64,000 nt of DNA. It comes from Halalkalicoccus jeotgali B3 (GTDB lineage Archaea; Halobacteriota; Halobacteria; Halobacteriales; Halalkalicoccaceae). The stretch spans positions 342,286 through 406,285 of the forward strand of contig NC_014298.1 in the NCBI RefSeq assembly GCF_000196895.1, read 5' to 3'. The translations under genes were made by a program, and so were the position numbers. The notes under the pieces are model-generated. The model was not told the origin of the DNA and did not search any database. It was given only the letters and a program-made list of their open reading frames with translations. Every line of letters starts with the position of its first letter. The first letter of the stretch is position 1. This document shows, in pieces, positions 35,189 through 44,795 of the stretch.

Positions 35189-35244
35189 GACGACGGACTC
35201 ATCAGAGTGCCTACTGGCGCTTCGTTCGGAGCCCGTAGCGTGAC

Positions 35245-35679
35245 TTACGATTCGTCTTTGATGATCGAGATAACCGGGCTCTCCGAATTGAGAAGGATCG
35301 ATTGTGCTGTACTTCCAAAGACAGCTTTCCCTGCGGGGGATCGTTTTCTCCCACCGATGACGATGTAGCGTGCGGCATGCTTCTTCGCATACGAAACGAC
35401 ATCCGAACTGGCATCTCCTACACGACCAACGGTTTCATACGGCCCTTCGATGTCTTCGGCGGCTTTTTCAGCCTGTTTCGCAGCGAACTCACGTATCGAT
35501 TCCATATCAATCGCTTCGTCGTTCCGGTCGATGTTTTCTCTCTGTAGATTCCTGAACTCGGAGCGCGAGATGATATGCAGTATGTGTAGCTCGTCATCGA
35601 ACTGTTTTGCTAACGTTTCTCCCTGTTTTACGACCTGTTTCGCATGGTCCGAGCGATCGACTGCGGCTACGACTACCAT
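35245..35679 (-). CDS. Universal stress protein (UspA family)
   Basis: The 144-residue protein starts MVVVAAVDRSDHAKQVVKQG, the usual first strand and helix. It ends with the nucleotide-binding region AARYIVIGGRKRSPAGKAVF, then GSTAQSILLNSESPVISI, matching the G-x2-G-x9-G-S pattern of ATP-binding Usp proteins. It is convergent with the MBL pair and single-gene. A truncated relative lies at 48310-48609. Confidence 0.9.
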   Translation of the reverse strand: MVVVAAVDRSDHAKQVVKQGETLAKQFDDELHILHIISRSEFRNLQRENIDRNDEAIDMESIREFAAKQAEKAAEDIEGPYETVGRVGDASSDVVSYAKKHAARYIVIGGRKRSPAGKAVFGSTAQSILLNSESPVISIIKDES

Positions 35680-35922
35680 ATGGCCCTCTTGATAGCCTCT
35701 CGTATAAAGGTCGTCTATAACTTATCCTGTATTATTTTGTCGACATCATCTTCGCATACGTCTTTCAGTCTATTAGAGACGACTACTGCCACTACCGGTT
35801 TGGAAGAACAGTCGGGGGAGGGTCATGGGTGACATAAATAGAGCCACGAAGGACTGTTCGACATCGGTCACCGACGAACTACCGTCGGGGGTCGTCATCG
35901 TGTACACCCCCTCGTTTCTTCT

Positions 35923-36810
35923 TTAAATCGAGAGTGCCCGGTCGACGGCTTCGCCGATCTCCTCGTGGGTGTCCTCGTCGAGCGAGACCAGCGGCGGCTT
36001 GACTTCGTCTGTGGGAATCACGTCTCGATGGACCAACGCGGCCTTCGTCGCCGGGGCGAAGCCGTACTCTGCGCAGAGTTCAAAGAGCGGCGCGATCGCC
36101 TCGCGCTGGAGGTCGGCCCCGCGCTCGGAGTCCGCGGTCTCGAGCAGTTCGGCGAAGACCTCGGGAATGACGTTCCCGAGCGCGTGGACTCCACCGTTCG
36201 AGCCCATCCGTAGTGCAGGCACCAACAGCGTGTCGAAGCCCTGCATCAACACGAACTCCTCGTTGGTCTGACGATCAACCGAGAGGAAATACGAGAGGTC
36301 GCCGCTGGTGTCTTTCATCCCCCGGATCGAGTCGTGTTCGGCGAGCGCGCCGACGGTTTCGGCGTCGATACCGTCACCGACGTACATCGGGATGTTATAG
36401 AGATAGAGCGGCAGGGCGCTCTCGTCGGCGACCGCCTCGAAGTACTGCTGGGTGCCTCCGGCGGCGTTTTGGGTGTGGAAGTAGGGCCCGACGATCGCGG
36501 CGGCGTCGGCGCCGGCGGCCTCGGCTTCCGCGATGCGTTCGAGGGTTTCGGGGACGCTCGTGCCGGCCGCGCCGGCGATGACGGACGCGTCGCCGGCGGT
36601 CTCGGCGACAGTGTCAATGACCTGGCTGCGCTGTTCGGGCGCGAGGCTGGCGAACTCACCGGTGGTGCCACAGGGAAAGAAGCCGTCGACACCGCCCTCG
36701 AGGATGAACTGGGTGAGCGAAGCGAGCGATTCCTCGTCGACTTCCCCGTCGTCGAGGGGGGTAACAATGGGACAGAGGACGCCGGTGAACGAACTGTCAA
36801 GAGATGTCAT
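35923..36810 (-). CDS. DapA-family aldolase/synthase, probably 2-keto-3-deoxy sugar-acid aldolase
   Basis: The 295-residue protein has the DapA/NanA/KDG aldolase signatures: FFPCGTTGEFASL (about 44-56), the YNIP Tyr motif in LPLYLYNIPMYVGDG and the Schiff-base Lys in IRGMKDTSGDLSYF. It forms or breaks a C-C bond next to pyruvate. Haloarchaeal KDG and KDPG aldolases belong here. Its GC content is visibly higher than that of the surrounding region. With the two dehydratase-like enzymes and TctABC nearby, it probably cleaves the 2-keto-3-deoxy acid they produce. DapA in lysine synthesis is the alternative, but no lysine genes are near. Confidence 0.85.
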   Translation of the reverse strand: MTSLDSSFTGVLCPIVTPLDDGEVDEESLASLTQFILEGGVDGFFPCGTTGEFASLAPEQRSQVIDTVAETAGDASVIAGAAGTSVPETLERIAEAEAAGADAAAIVGPYFHTQNAAGGTQQYFEAVADESALPLYLYNIPMYVGDGIDAETVGALAEHDSIRGMKDTSGDLSYFLSVDRQTNEEFVLMQGFDTLLVPALRMGSNGGVHALGNVIPEVFAELLETADSERGADLQREAIAPLFELCAEYGFAPATKAALVHRDVIPTDEVKPPLVSLDEDTHEEIGEAVDRALSI

Positions 36811-37017
36811 ACATCATGCTTCGGTAACCTCGGTACAAAGAACTTCCTGTCCCGGTAACGCTTTATTCGAAGGGAATGGGATCGGCCTCTCGTCGAACCC
36901 AGTGGGTCGGGCTCATCAATCGAAGCATCCTCATGGTCTTTGAGTCTATATCACAGAAGATTCGATTAAAGATATGATTTGTAGAATAATATGATCTAAT
37001 CAATTTCAGAAAATTAT

Positions 37018-37194
37018 AGGTTGCGATAATCAAGGCAGGCCCGAATTGTCTGGCGTGGGAACGTCTGGAGCATGTTTATTTCGCGTAAGGCGTTCTTCTT
37101 CGATTCCAAAAGGAACTGCCCATCCTCAAAAAGGGCAGCTGCAGGGTCATGTTGTCCATAAAGATCAATCGCAGTTTGAATGAAAAGACGTAAT
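37018..37194 (-). pseudogene. C-terminal fragment of an unrecognised protein
   Basis: On the minus strand a frame after an in-frame stop reads IQTAIDLYGQHDPAAALFED, then QFLLESKKNALREINML and QTFPRQTIRACLDYRNL to a stop at 37018-37020. The piece is coherent and helical but has no start. I do not recognise it. Confidence 0.35.
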
Positions 37195-37199
37195 CACCC

Positions 37200-38387
37200 A
37201 TATGTCATATTTCTATTGTCATATGTATGAATTATTATAACTATAAAAACTGAAAGAAGTTCCGATACGAACTTTAACAGGCATATCCGTAATTGAATCT
37301 CTGTGAATATGAGTGAATTATTTCAATTCCTTAAGAAGCAGAGATATCATATGGTTGTCTGAATTATACGGTGTGGAGATCACCGCGTTTATGTTGAAAC
37401 CTTCGTGAGTAACAGAGTTACTTATCAAGAAATTGCTAAGGGTATAGACACTATAGATAGTGACGAAATGAGTATAATCGTGCAATTGGCTATGTTTGCA
37501 ACCTGCAGTGAGGGCTGAGTCCTTAGTGGCTGCCACCTTGTTCACCAGAGCTGTTTCAGGAAGGAGATTGCTTGTACAAGGTACAATCTAACCAGCGACC
37601 CAATTCCTCTTCAGAAATTATCACTTTCATACTATTATGTGTTGTATACTAGACTCGCATATGGAACGGGGACCGCATGACAAACTCCACGTGCCCGAAT
37701 TTCGCACCGGCTGTTATTATAGTCGTGTCTTTGGCTGCTGTTGGCTCTGTCTGATACGCACTGTTGTCTCTACACTGGTTTCAAGTCTCAGACGGATACT
37801 TTTCAAGTGAGACAAGCCTTGTGCAACGATTCACGATTGCGAAGGAGCTTCGTTGTACAGGGACACACAGGAAGAACATTACCTACAACCGGACTGCCCG
37901 ATCCGGGGTCAGGCCCTCACACCGACCCCGATGCAGTCTTGCGACCTCCACCATGACACAGCTATCTGGCAAGCGGTTCGATCGATGACTCGCCCTCAAC
38001 ACCTCCCGGGTCGGGGAGGTCAATCACGAACGAGAGGGGGAGGGCCGGGGGTGGGTTGCGGGCGGCCGTGAATCAGTCGGGCCGCACTAACTCTTACAGA
38101 CACAATTATATTAATTACTAGGTGGATAGGAGAAATACTTGCCTTAATAATATAACAAAACACCATACGAAGAGCGGTACAAGACCAATCAGGTGTGCAA
38201 AGCGGGCCCGAACGCGATGTACTCCATACAGAGTGCGAACACCCCTACATCCTCCTTCCGGTCGCCCTGTATCCTTTCTCTACCGTTATAACCGCCGCTC
38301 ACGCTGTTAGTAAGATCCCACCGCCGTCGGTGATTGATAATAGCCCGTGAGCAATCGCCACTCTCCCCTCATAGTCTCTATCCGACT
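37200..38387. other. Gene-poor region with palindrome 3
   Basis: About 1.2 kb without a supported gene. It holds an AT-rich half (37200-37650), a degenerate CCTTGTGCAACG palindrome at 37817-37862, and a GC-rich block (37880-38075) with GGGTCGGGGAGG and GAGGGGGAGGGCC runs whose frames are not convincing as protein. Confidence 0.45.
37817..37862. repeat. CCTTGTGCAAC palindrome 3 (degenerate)
   Basis: CCTTGTGCAACG at 37817-37828 faces CGTTGTACAGGG at 37851-37862, with two mismatches. Spacer 22 bases with an inner AGGAGCTTCG pairing. Confidence 0.6.
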
Positions 38388-38572
38388 GAGTGTGAAACGC
38401 AGACTCCCGGCTCTGAGGCCATAGCCGGGAGCGGAAGGGGTGACCCTCCCATGCAATAGTAACTGTAAAGACATATTAGTTATTTGGTGAATAACGAGCG
38501 TTCGGACGACCCTCCGTTTCATTTTCCTATTCCATTATTTCATAAGTGTCTATCATTACCATCGAATGCGAA

Positions 38573-38582
38573 TACTATATAT
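38573..38582 (+). promoter_or_regulatory. TATA-like box before structured core B
   Basis: ACTATATATT lies about 30-35 bases before the AGGCGTGG closing stem at 38611, matching the layout in copy A. Confidence 0.45.
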
Positions 38583-38610
38583 TCCCTTGGAGTGCTAATA
38601 GTCCCTGCAC

Positions 38611-38753
38611 AGGCGTGGATACTCTCTGATATAGATACTCACCCCAGGTGCTACAATTCAGTCCCTGGGTGGATTCTGAAGAAGGGGTATGCACGCCTGA
38701 GCGACCGCAGTGGAGTGCAGGAGTCAACTATGGCCTCAGTCCTGCACTCTCAT
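38611..38753 (+). ncRNA. Candidate structured RNA, copy B
   Basis: AGGCGTGGATAC (38611-38622) pairs with GTATGCACGCCT (38687-38698), one G-G mismatch; an inner CACCCCAGG/CCTGGGTG stem lies within. The following hairpin GAGTGCAGGA (38713-38722) with TCCTGCACTC (38740-38749) is perfect. Relative to copy A the inner end of the closing stem changes from T-A to C-G on both sides. The highly conserved loop TCAACTATGGCCTCAG is shared by both copies. No protein frame is kept. Confidence 0.45.
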
Positions 38754-38850
38754 TTGGGCGTGAACCCTATTAGCTAGAGCATCCTGCTAACTATTAAATC
38801 TATCATGATATGATATATTAGTAACTTTTACTTGTCCTTTCTCCCTCTAG

Positions 38851-38896
38851 CCTTGTGCAACAGCCCCGTTCATCGCGAGTTGATCGTTGCACAAGG
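38851..38896. repeat. CCTTGTGCAAC palindrome 4
   Basis: CCTTGTGCAAC (38851-38861) and GTTGCACAAGG (38886-38896) with a 24-base spacer. It forms the right edge of repeat copy B just as palindrome 1 does for copy A. Confidence 0.78.
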
Positions 38897-39016
38897 GCAC
38901 TTTTCTCTACTTTTCCGTTGCTGCACCCATTCACCATTTGCGCTACTGGTTGTTCTATATAATTCTATCTGTTTAGCACCAGAAAAATTATATATACGCA
39001 GGTTGATGGATAGGGT

Positions 39017-39586
39017 ATGAAGCGTCGACAGATGCTCATCGGAACCGGTGGCCTGCTCACAACTACCCTCGTTGGCTATTCCAGCATTAGCTTAGCACAC
39101 GACGCTGAGGATGAGCATACGAAACCAGAAAAGAACGGGCACACAAAGCACAGAGATAAGGAGGAAAGGAGAGAGGACGATGAGTACGGCGGAATCCCTG
39201 GGTTCGATCGCGAGGAGTTCGAGCTCGATAGCGACGTCCTCTCCGTGAAAGATCTCGGGTTCCACGAAGGAACACTCAAACTCAGCGTTATCGTTGAGAC
39301 GACTGATGAAGACGTTCTCGCTGAGGAATTACGAGCCCTGGTCCCTGCGTTCAACCAAGCGATTCGTGAGGCGGATGTTGATGAGTTCTTCGAAGCGGTT
39401 GAGGAATTCAAATTCGCCCTTTACGACGAGTGTGACGTCCGGCGGGCCGCACTCTACCTGGATGTGGAGTGGCTGCGTGAGTGTCTGTTCGGAGATCTCA
39501 CGACGGAGGAATTCGTAAATCGGATTCTCATGATCCTTGGAGCTGTCGAAGACGACGGCGGACCAGAAGGTAATAATACTGACTAG
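39017..39586 (+). CDS. Tat-exported or anchored protein, DUF8159-like
   Basis: The 189-residue protein has a short twin-arginine-like start (MKRRQMLIGTGGLLTTTLVG) and then a charged linker rich in H, K, E and D. The folded domain (about 66-175) has VKDLGFHEGTLKLSVIVETT, then a helix-rich part ending LYLDVEWLRECLFGDLTTEE with FVNRIL. The strand-then-W-x-G-x-[IL]-[ST]-x-E-E/F plan resembles the haloarchaeal DUF8159 group of unknown function. The AT-rich run ATTATATATACGC at 38986-38998 is its probable TATA region. Confidence 0.55.
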   Translation: MKRRQMLIGTGGLLTTTLVGYSSISLAHDAEDEHTKPEKNGHTKHRDKEERREDDEYGGIPGFDREEFELDSDVLSVKDLGFHEGTLKLSVIVETTDEDVLAEELRALVPAFNQAIREADVDEFFEAVEEFKFALYDECDVRRAALYLDVEWLRECLFGDLTTEEFVNRILMILGAVEDDGGPEGNNTD

Positions 39587-40155
39587 GTAGAAATAGACCA
39601 GCTTTTCACTTCGGGCAAGTAATTTCAGAAGAAATCCAGACGACATTTCCCGGAGACTGAACCCCATATAGCGTCATACATAACGCAGGGACGGTGGCTA
39701 TGGACAGTATCGTCATCGCCGCTTGTACGGACCACGACTTCCACCAATCGAACGCTTGGCACCGAACTCGATGATCTGCGCGATGAGTTCGACTAACTGC
39801 CCTATCCAATCATGAACGCCAACCTACTGTTTGGCGGCACACCGTTTTAGCGTATTTTACTGAGTCAGCTAAGGAAGATTACGTTTTCAACCTACTGTGC
39901 CAAACGCTTCAGTCGAAATGAGTCGCTCGGACGTCTGACGCACTCCTAGCCGATCCCGCTCCGATAGCTTGCACCATGAAACAAATCACCGTCCGGCTCA
40001 ACGAGGAAGTGATCTGATTTGATTATAGACTATTTTCCATTCTACTTAATACAATTTCTGTTATAAAATCTCAACTCACCTTTAGATTCTAACCCGAATT
40101 GTGATCTTCCTAACACTTTCGCAATATATATCCGTTATGTGTTAAATTGGATATT
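39587..40155. other. Intergenic region with a minimal RHH-like stub
   Basis: About 570 bases. At 39976-40017 an ATG opens a 13-codon frame, MKQITVRLNEEVI, that matches the first strand of ribbon-helix-helix (CopG-like) antitoxins and then meets a TGA; it is a likely relic. The last 100 bases are AT-rich and lead into the deacetylase gene. Another relic reads LGTELDDLRDEFD at about 39757-39795. Confidence 0.35.
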
Positions 40156-41280
40156 ATGGAAGAACGGGGAGAGACACGGCGGGAGGTGCTACGCAGCGTC
40201 TTCGGATGGGGAATACTTTCATGGATAATTTCTTCAATAAAACAACTGTTCGGGATACAGGACAGTAACGGAACGACGCAACCGAACAACAAACCACAAC
40301 GTACCGATCAAGAGCCACCTGACGAACCTAACGAGGAAATTGAAGAATTAGAAGAAGATGAGGAACAAGAAGAAGAAAACTCGGGACCAGCCAAACCCGA
40401 AAACGGAGCCATCGTTTTTGTCTACGACGATGGGCCAATAACTGACTATACACAGGCACTCCCAGCTCATGAAGAGTTTGACGCGCCTGCGACTACTGGT
40501 ATTGTGAGCGAATGGGTTGGGCGCACTGATTACATGGGCACTGAGGAGTTAGACGAGTTAGTCGATGCAGGCTGGGAGATCGCTAGTCACACGAAAGAAC
40601 ATCGTCCACTTGGAGCATTTTCACTCCTCAAGGACATCCATCCCACGGATACAGAGGTCTCGGCGAAAGGGTATCGACAGGGTCACCACGAAGGGAGTAC
40701 AGTCGAAATCAGTGATGGAGAGACGAAAGTCACTCGAGAAGTCGCTGGACTTGGCGGAGCACCCGGTGAACGCCGCATTGCACTGACCGAACCAGTTGGT
40801 GAATCATTCTCCGCAGAGGACACAGAGATTCGCCATCCGGCTGAGACAATGCATGAGACGCTTGGCGACTCAAAGGACACGCTTGAAGAGATGGGCTATG
40901 ACGTGTCAACATTGTTGGCACCGTATGATGCGTATTCAGGATATTCGGACTTGTTCGTCCCGGAATATTACGATGGTGTGGCGAACGCCCGACATGGATC
41001 CCGCATTAATGACCCTGCAGAGTACAACCCATATGAGACCAAACGAGATTATTTCATTGAGTTCACGACGGAGACGGCAGTCAAGCGAGATTTAGATGAG
41101 ATTGCTGAGGAGGCTCTTCTTGGCGTTTTTGGGGCACACACAGTCAAAAAGAAGGTGAATGAAGACTCAATCAGGCAGATACTTGAGTGGGTCGAGGAAC
41201 GCGAGATCGAAGTTCTGACGCTTCGTGAGGCGATATCGATCTACGCCGACGAGTCTGAAACGGCAACCAGTCATCACTAG
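40156..41280 (+). CDS. Polysaccharide deacetylase (NodB-like), membrane-anchored
   Basis: From ATG 40156 the product has 374 residues. It begins with a basic stretch and a hydrophobic segment (WGILSWIISSIKQLFGI) that should anchor or export it, then an acidic Glu-rich linker (about 60-85). The NodB homology domain has IVFVYDDGPITDY with the metal-binding Asp pair and WEIASHTKEH with the usual H-x3-H type motif. Family members remove acetyl groups from GlcNAc-type polymers. It is a single gene. The neighbouring frameshifted propeller at 41557 may belong to the same surface-glycan theme. Confidence 0.8.
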   Translation: MEERGETRREVLRSVFGWGILSWIISSIKQLFGIQDSNGTTQPNNKPQRTDQEPPDEPNEEIEELEEDEEQEEENSGPAKPENGAIVFVYDDGPITDYTQALPAHEEFDAPATTGIVSEWVGRTDYMGTEELDELVDAGWEIASHTKEHRPLGAFSLLKDIHPTDTEVSAKGYRQGHHEGSTVEISDGETKVTREVAGLGGAPGERRIALTEPVGESFSAEDTEIRHPAETMHETLGDSKDTLEEMGYDVSTLLAPYDAYSGYSDLFVPEYYDGVANARHGSRINDPAEYNPYETKRDYFIEFTTETAVKRDLDEIAEEALLGVFGAHTVKKKVNEDSIRQILEWVEEREIEVLTLREAISIYADESETATSHH

Positions 41281-41556
41281 CTTTCTTTCTTAAAAACAGA
41301 TAGGTGGGAAAATTATTGTGATTTCTGCAATGGAAGACGTGTACGATAAGAAATCAGACAATCATGCGAGAACCGTCTATTGGTTAGTGTTCTCAAGCGC
41401 TTGCAGGTCCTCAAGCAGGCCGAAAGCGGAGTCAGAGTGCGTAGAAAGGGCTGGTATCGCTCCTCTCTGAATAGCACTCTCGGAAACGATTCCTCGCCAT
41501 TGAACATCGCGTATCGATATCCAAACACTGATGTGTATTTTTAATTGCATATAAAT

Positions 41557-42679
41557 ATGACAGTCATGACTCGACGGCGAGAGCTACTGGGATGTATCGG
41601 CGTTGTGCTGACCGGGTTGGTGGGCTGTACCGACCAAACAGAGGAGGGCGACGAGGGATTACCCGGCCTCCCCGCCGAGGCGACTGAGATCAGGCCGACG
41701 GGGGAGAGCGAGGAGACCAAGAGCGAACCCGAGGCGCCACCGACGTGGGATGAGACGATCCCCACGTACCCCTATCCGGAAACCGGCGTGGGGCCACTGA
41801 CTCCGGAGCCCGATCCGGCGGTCGACAATCCGGTGTTGACTGCCGAGAACGTGACGGATCTTGACGAGCCACTTTTCGTCGCGGACCCGTTTCTGTTCGT
41901 CGAAGACGGTGAGTGGCACATGTTCCTTGAGGCCGTCGAGGCTGGCGTTGGTGGAGTAATTTCCTATGCGAGTAGCCCGGACGGCGGCGTTTCGTGGGAA
42001 TACGAGGAGGTCGTCCTCGAGACTGACTGGCACCTCTCTTTCCCGTACGTGTTCAAGTGGGACGGTGAGTATTACATGACGACCGAGGAAGGACGCGATG
42101 ACGCCGTCGTCCCTCTCTACCGGGCCGAAGAGTTCCCGACCGAGTGGACCGATGTCGGACCCATACGATCCCGCCGAATTCGGCCACGGCGTGACTGACC
42201 ACGTATTCTTCCGGTGGAAGGACCGCTGGTGGTCGATTGCCGGTGACGCGAACGAGGATGCCTATGCATACTACAGCGATGACCTCGACGGCGACTGGAC
42301 GGCCTACGACGCCAACCCGGTGATCGAGGGACGACCCGATGCTTCACGACCTGGCGGTCGGCCGATCGTGACCGATGAGGGGATCATGATGTTCTACCAG
42401 GCGACTGCGCAGTTTTACGGAGAGTCACTCTCAGCCTACCATATCACCGACCTTACCCCCGTGACCTTCGAGCAGGACCGAGATCCAACCTCGCCGCTGC
42501 TGGAGGGGACTGCCGAAGAGGAAAGCGAGGACCCATCGTGGAATTCCCTACGGATGCACCATTATGACCCGTGGTATCGCGGCGAGGGCGGCGGATGGCG
42601 TGCCGCTGTCGATGGCGGTGCTCGGGGGATGGATGGGCCAAACTGGGCGATCGGTATCTACCAAATTCCTGAAGGGTGA
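41557..42679 (+). pseudogene. GINT1-N-like / GH43-type propeller lipoprotein with frameshift
   Basis: ATG 41557 leads into a Tat lipoprotein signal (TRRRELLGCIGVVLTGLVGC). The mature part has the five-blade propeller pattern of the glucosamine inositolphosphorylceramide transferase N-terminal-like domain: FVADPFLFVEDGEWHMFLEA, ISYASSPDGGVSWEYEEVVL and FPYVFKWDGEYYMTTEE. At about 42150 the reading moves by one base and continues YDPAEFGHGVTDHVFFRWKD and DRWWSIAGDANEDAYAYYSD to TGA 42677. Both halves are well conserved, so this is one gene with a single shift, either a real mutation or a sequencing error. Confidence 0.7.
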
Positions 42680-42987
42680 CGGTGAGTCGTCTCCCGGACT
42701 AAAGCCAAGATCAACGGGCACCTCACTGACAATAGGATATTCTACTACTTTCAGGATACCAATGGCGAGGATCATGGTAGCTGGCTCTTGGAAGATGCTT
42801 TGAGGACGTCCCTAGGACCCAATTCGTATTTTCTTATTCATTCGGTCCACACACCGACTCTTCGACAGAGAGCGACCGACTATCCGTTGACACCGATGAA
42901 CTCTGGATTCTCAATGGGCACTGATCGACCAGTAGCGCGGGTTATAAGACCCTTCTAACAATGCGGATGTGGCACTATGATAGAAAT

Positions 42988-43043
42988 GGGACGCCCCGTG
43001 ACGTGCTTCAACCACCAATGCAGTGCCATCCATCGGGGTGTCC
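42988..43043. repeat. GGGACGCCCC hairpin repeat, copy 1
   Basis: GGACGCCCC (42989-42997) pairs with GGGGTGTCC (43035-43043), one G-U. A second copy at 45503-45558 pairs GGACGCCC with GGGCGTCC, so the pairing is kept while bases differ. The flanks TGACGTGC-TC and CAT-GGGG-GTCCT are also shared. Confidence 0.6.
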
Positions 43044-43582
43044 TACTCGACTCTGGTGTGGACCTTCCAGTTGCCAGTCTTTTTTATCCCTTAGTAGGCG
43101 GCCATCCCGTGCGTGAGGTGTAACCTACGATCTGGCGTCGTCCAATCCATAGTCATCGACACTGCCAGAGTCGTGAGTCCACATCCGTCGCGTATGAGGA
43201 GAGGCTCCCAATGGCAGACTCCTCAGTGTGGTGCACTTACTACGGCTCTTTCACTGAAAGGGGATGTCAGCGAGAGAAGCTACTAGGCGCGCTCGCGGGT
43301 TGTCAACGGTGGCTTCGAAAGTGAATATCCCTCGATTAGCCTTCCACTGTGATAGAGTATGCTGGGTACTTCAATACCTACTCTGCAGTCCAACTTATTC
43401 CAATATAGCTACAATATCCAATAAACTTATCTCGGTGTATGACAAATCTCAACATGGGTTATGGGACCCATGTGAGGGTAATACCAGGATCGGCCTGGGG
43501 CGAGGGACCTCACTCGCCACTTCATAGACTGGACGTGCGCTCAATACTCTGTCATCGGAGAGCGGATGTTCGTCTGCTTTTT

Positions 43583-43630
43583 GCCTTGTGCAACACAACC
43601 CGGCTGTGAAAGGCGGTCGTTGCACAAGGC
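43583..43630. repeat. CCTTGTGCAAC palindrome 5
   Basis: GCCTTGTGCAAC (43583-43594) and GTTGCACAAGGC (43619-43630) are perfect 12-bp inverted arms around 24 bases that themselves contain a CCGGCTGTGAAAGGCGG-type partial pairing. Confidence 0.8.
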
Positions 43631-44795
43631 CTTCGATCAGGTATAGTACTCAGGTCCTCAAGACGCCTATTCGACGGGCGAGCGCGTACACAACTGGCGA
43701 CACGACTATCAGAGAGAGGCCCGCACACTGCCCACCATGGACGTCGAGCATTGCAGTGACGGCGAGGTACACCACCCATGCGGAGTGCTGCCGTTGGGAG
43801 CGAGGCTAGGATTGTATCGGCTGGTCCGGCACTAGTCCCCCTGCAGGAAGGTATGACAATCTATTGGGCGTCAAACGCCTCATAGCGGCTTCGTACCGTC
43901 TCGTTTCGCTTCGTTGCTATTCAACAGTACTCGATGAATATGAATGACTGTCGCGATCAATAATCAGTGTATAAGTAATACAGGTGACATCCAAAGAGCT
44001 ACTGCGGTCGCGGAGCTCATAGGGATCGGACATATATCCCCCCTCCCCCTTGTTCATGGTTGACCTCTCTAGGCTGGAGAGAGTTTCTAATTGGTAGAAG
44101 TCTAATCGATAGTCAGCGGTGGAGTTGCTATTCGAGGACGGCATCGAACAGGTCTCTACTCGTCTGGAGACCGGTGTTAGGTAGATCCTCTCACTTTCTC
44201 CACAAATGCCAACGTATTTCTCACTGTTATACATATCCTCAGGTACGGCGCCAGAGCCGAGAGGTAGAAAGTGGGGGATTGCACACACCCTACTGGCGTC
44301 GTGAAGGTGCCTCTGACATTACCTTCGTTCCGTAATCGAGTAGGGCAATTTACTGTAGCAGAGTCTGTAATATAGGCTTTTTGTTGGATTGGGCTGAAAG
44401 TCGGGATTGACTGAGGATTTCTTGAGTCGATGGTTGGCCGTTTACTATCCCCGAGTCGAATTACGTAGAGACTCTCCATTGAATATCACCTATATAACCA
44501 ATACAATTGACAGTCTACGAGGTGATGCGGTCACCGCGACTCAGGGTCAGTTGCGTACGATCCACCCACCCACAGTACCTCTCTCACAAAAGAGAGGTTT
44601 TCTACGAGAACTCAGAGGGATCTGTACAGATATACTGCTACAAAGAATGGGAAATACGAGTAAGCGGCAGATCTGAGGCTCTACTATTGCCTCGCATCAA
44701 AAATTTTCGCAGAATAACCATCGTATAACTAAAATCAATGATAGCATAGAACTCAATGGCGGGTAACCGCCACGGCGGAAATCATTCCGTCGATC

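Larger units (their letters stand above)
38388..38896. repeat. Repeated ~500-bp element, copy B
   Basis: Full-length partner of 19353-19861, with conserved left hairpins (TCCCGGC/GCCGGGA at about 38405-38430; GGAAGGG/CCCTCC), variable middle, structured core, ATCCTGCTAACTATTAAATC and terminal CCTTGTGCAAC palindrome. A short gap and a Tat-signal gene (39017) follow. The differences between copies concentrate in loops and the middle. Confidence 0.75.
42680..44795. other. Gene-poor 2.1-kb region
   Basis: No complete gene is supported. It holds a short C-terminal relic (DRLSVDTDELWILNGH ending at about 42923), the GGACGCCCC hairpin (42988-43043), palindrome 5 (43583-43630), and several low-quality frames. 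A leftward 123-codon frame at 43917-44288 has unusual composition (Ser, Tyr and Cys-rich) and no recognisable domain; I leave it unannotated. Confidence 0.45.

Noticed and set aside
25565..36810. Lysine biosynthesis operon because of the DapA-family gene
   Set aside because: No other dap or lys genes are near, and the surroundings (TctABC, enolase-family enzymes, IclR) fit acid catabolism better.
36213..36858. Long frames overlapping the DapA-family gene on the other strand
   Set aside because: High-GC shadow frames, Arg/Gly or Ser-rich, without motifs. The minus-strand frame has complete aldolase signatures.
37318..37545. 75-codon leftward frame in AT-rich DNA
   Set aside because: Composition unlike haloarchaeal proteins (Ile, Asn, Ser-rich, not acidic) and no motif.
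40147..40155. TTG 40147 as start of the deacetylase
   Set aside because: ATG 40156 is three codons later and gives a normal basic N terminus before the hydrophobic segment.
43917..44288. 123-codon leftward frame
   Set aside because: No similarity that I can name, unusual Ser/Tyr/Cys content, no promoter or RBS evident. Left as part of the gene-poor region.
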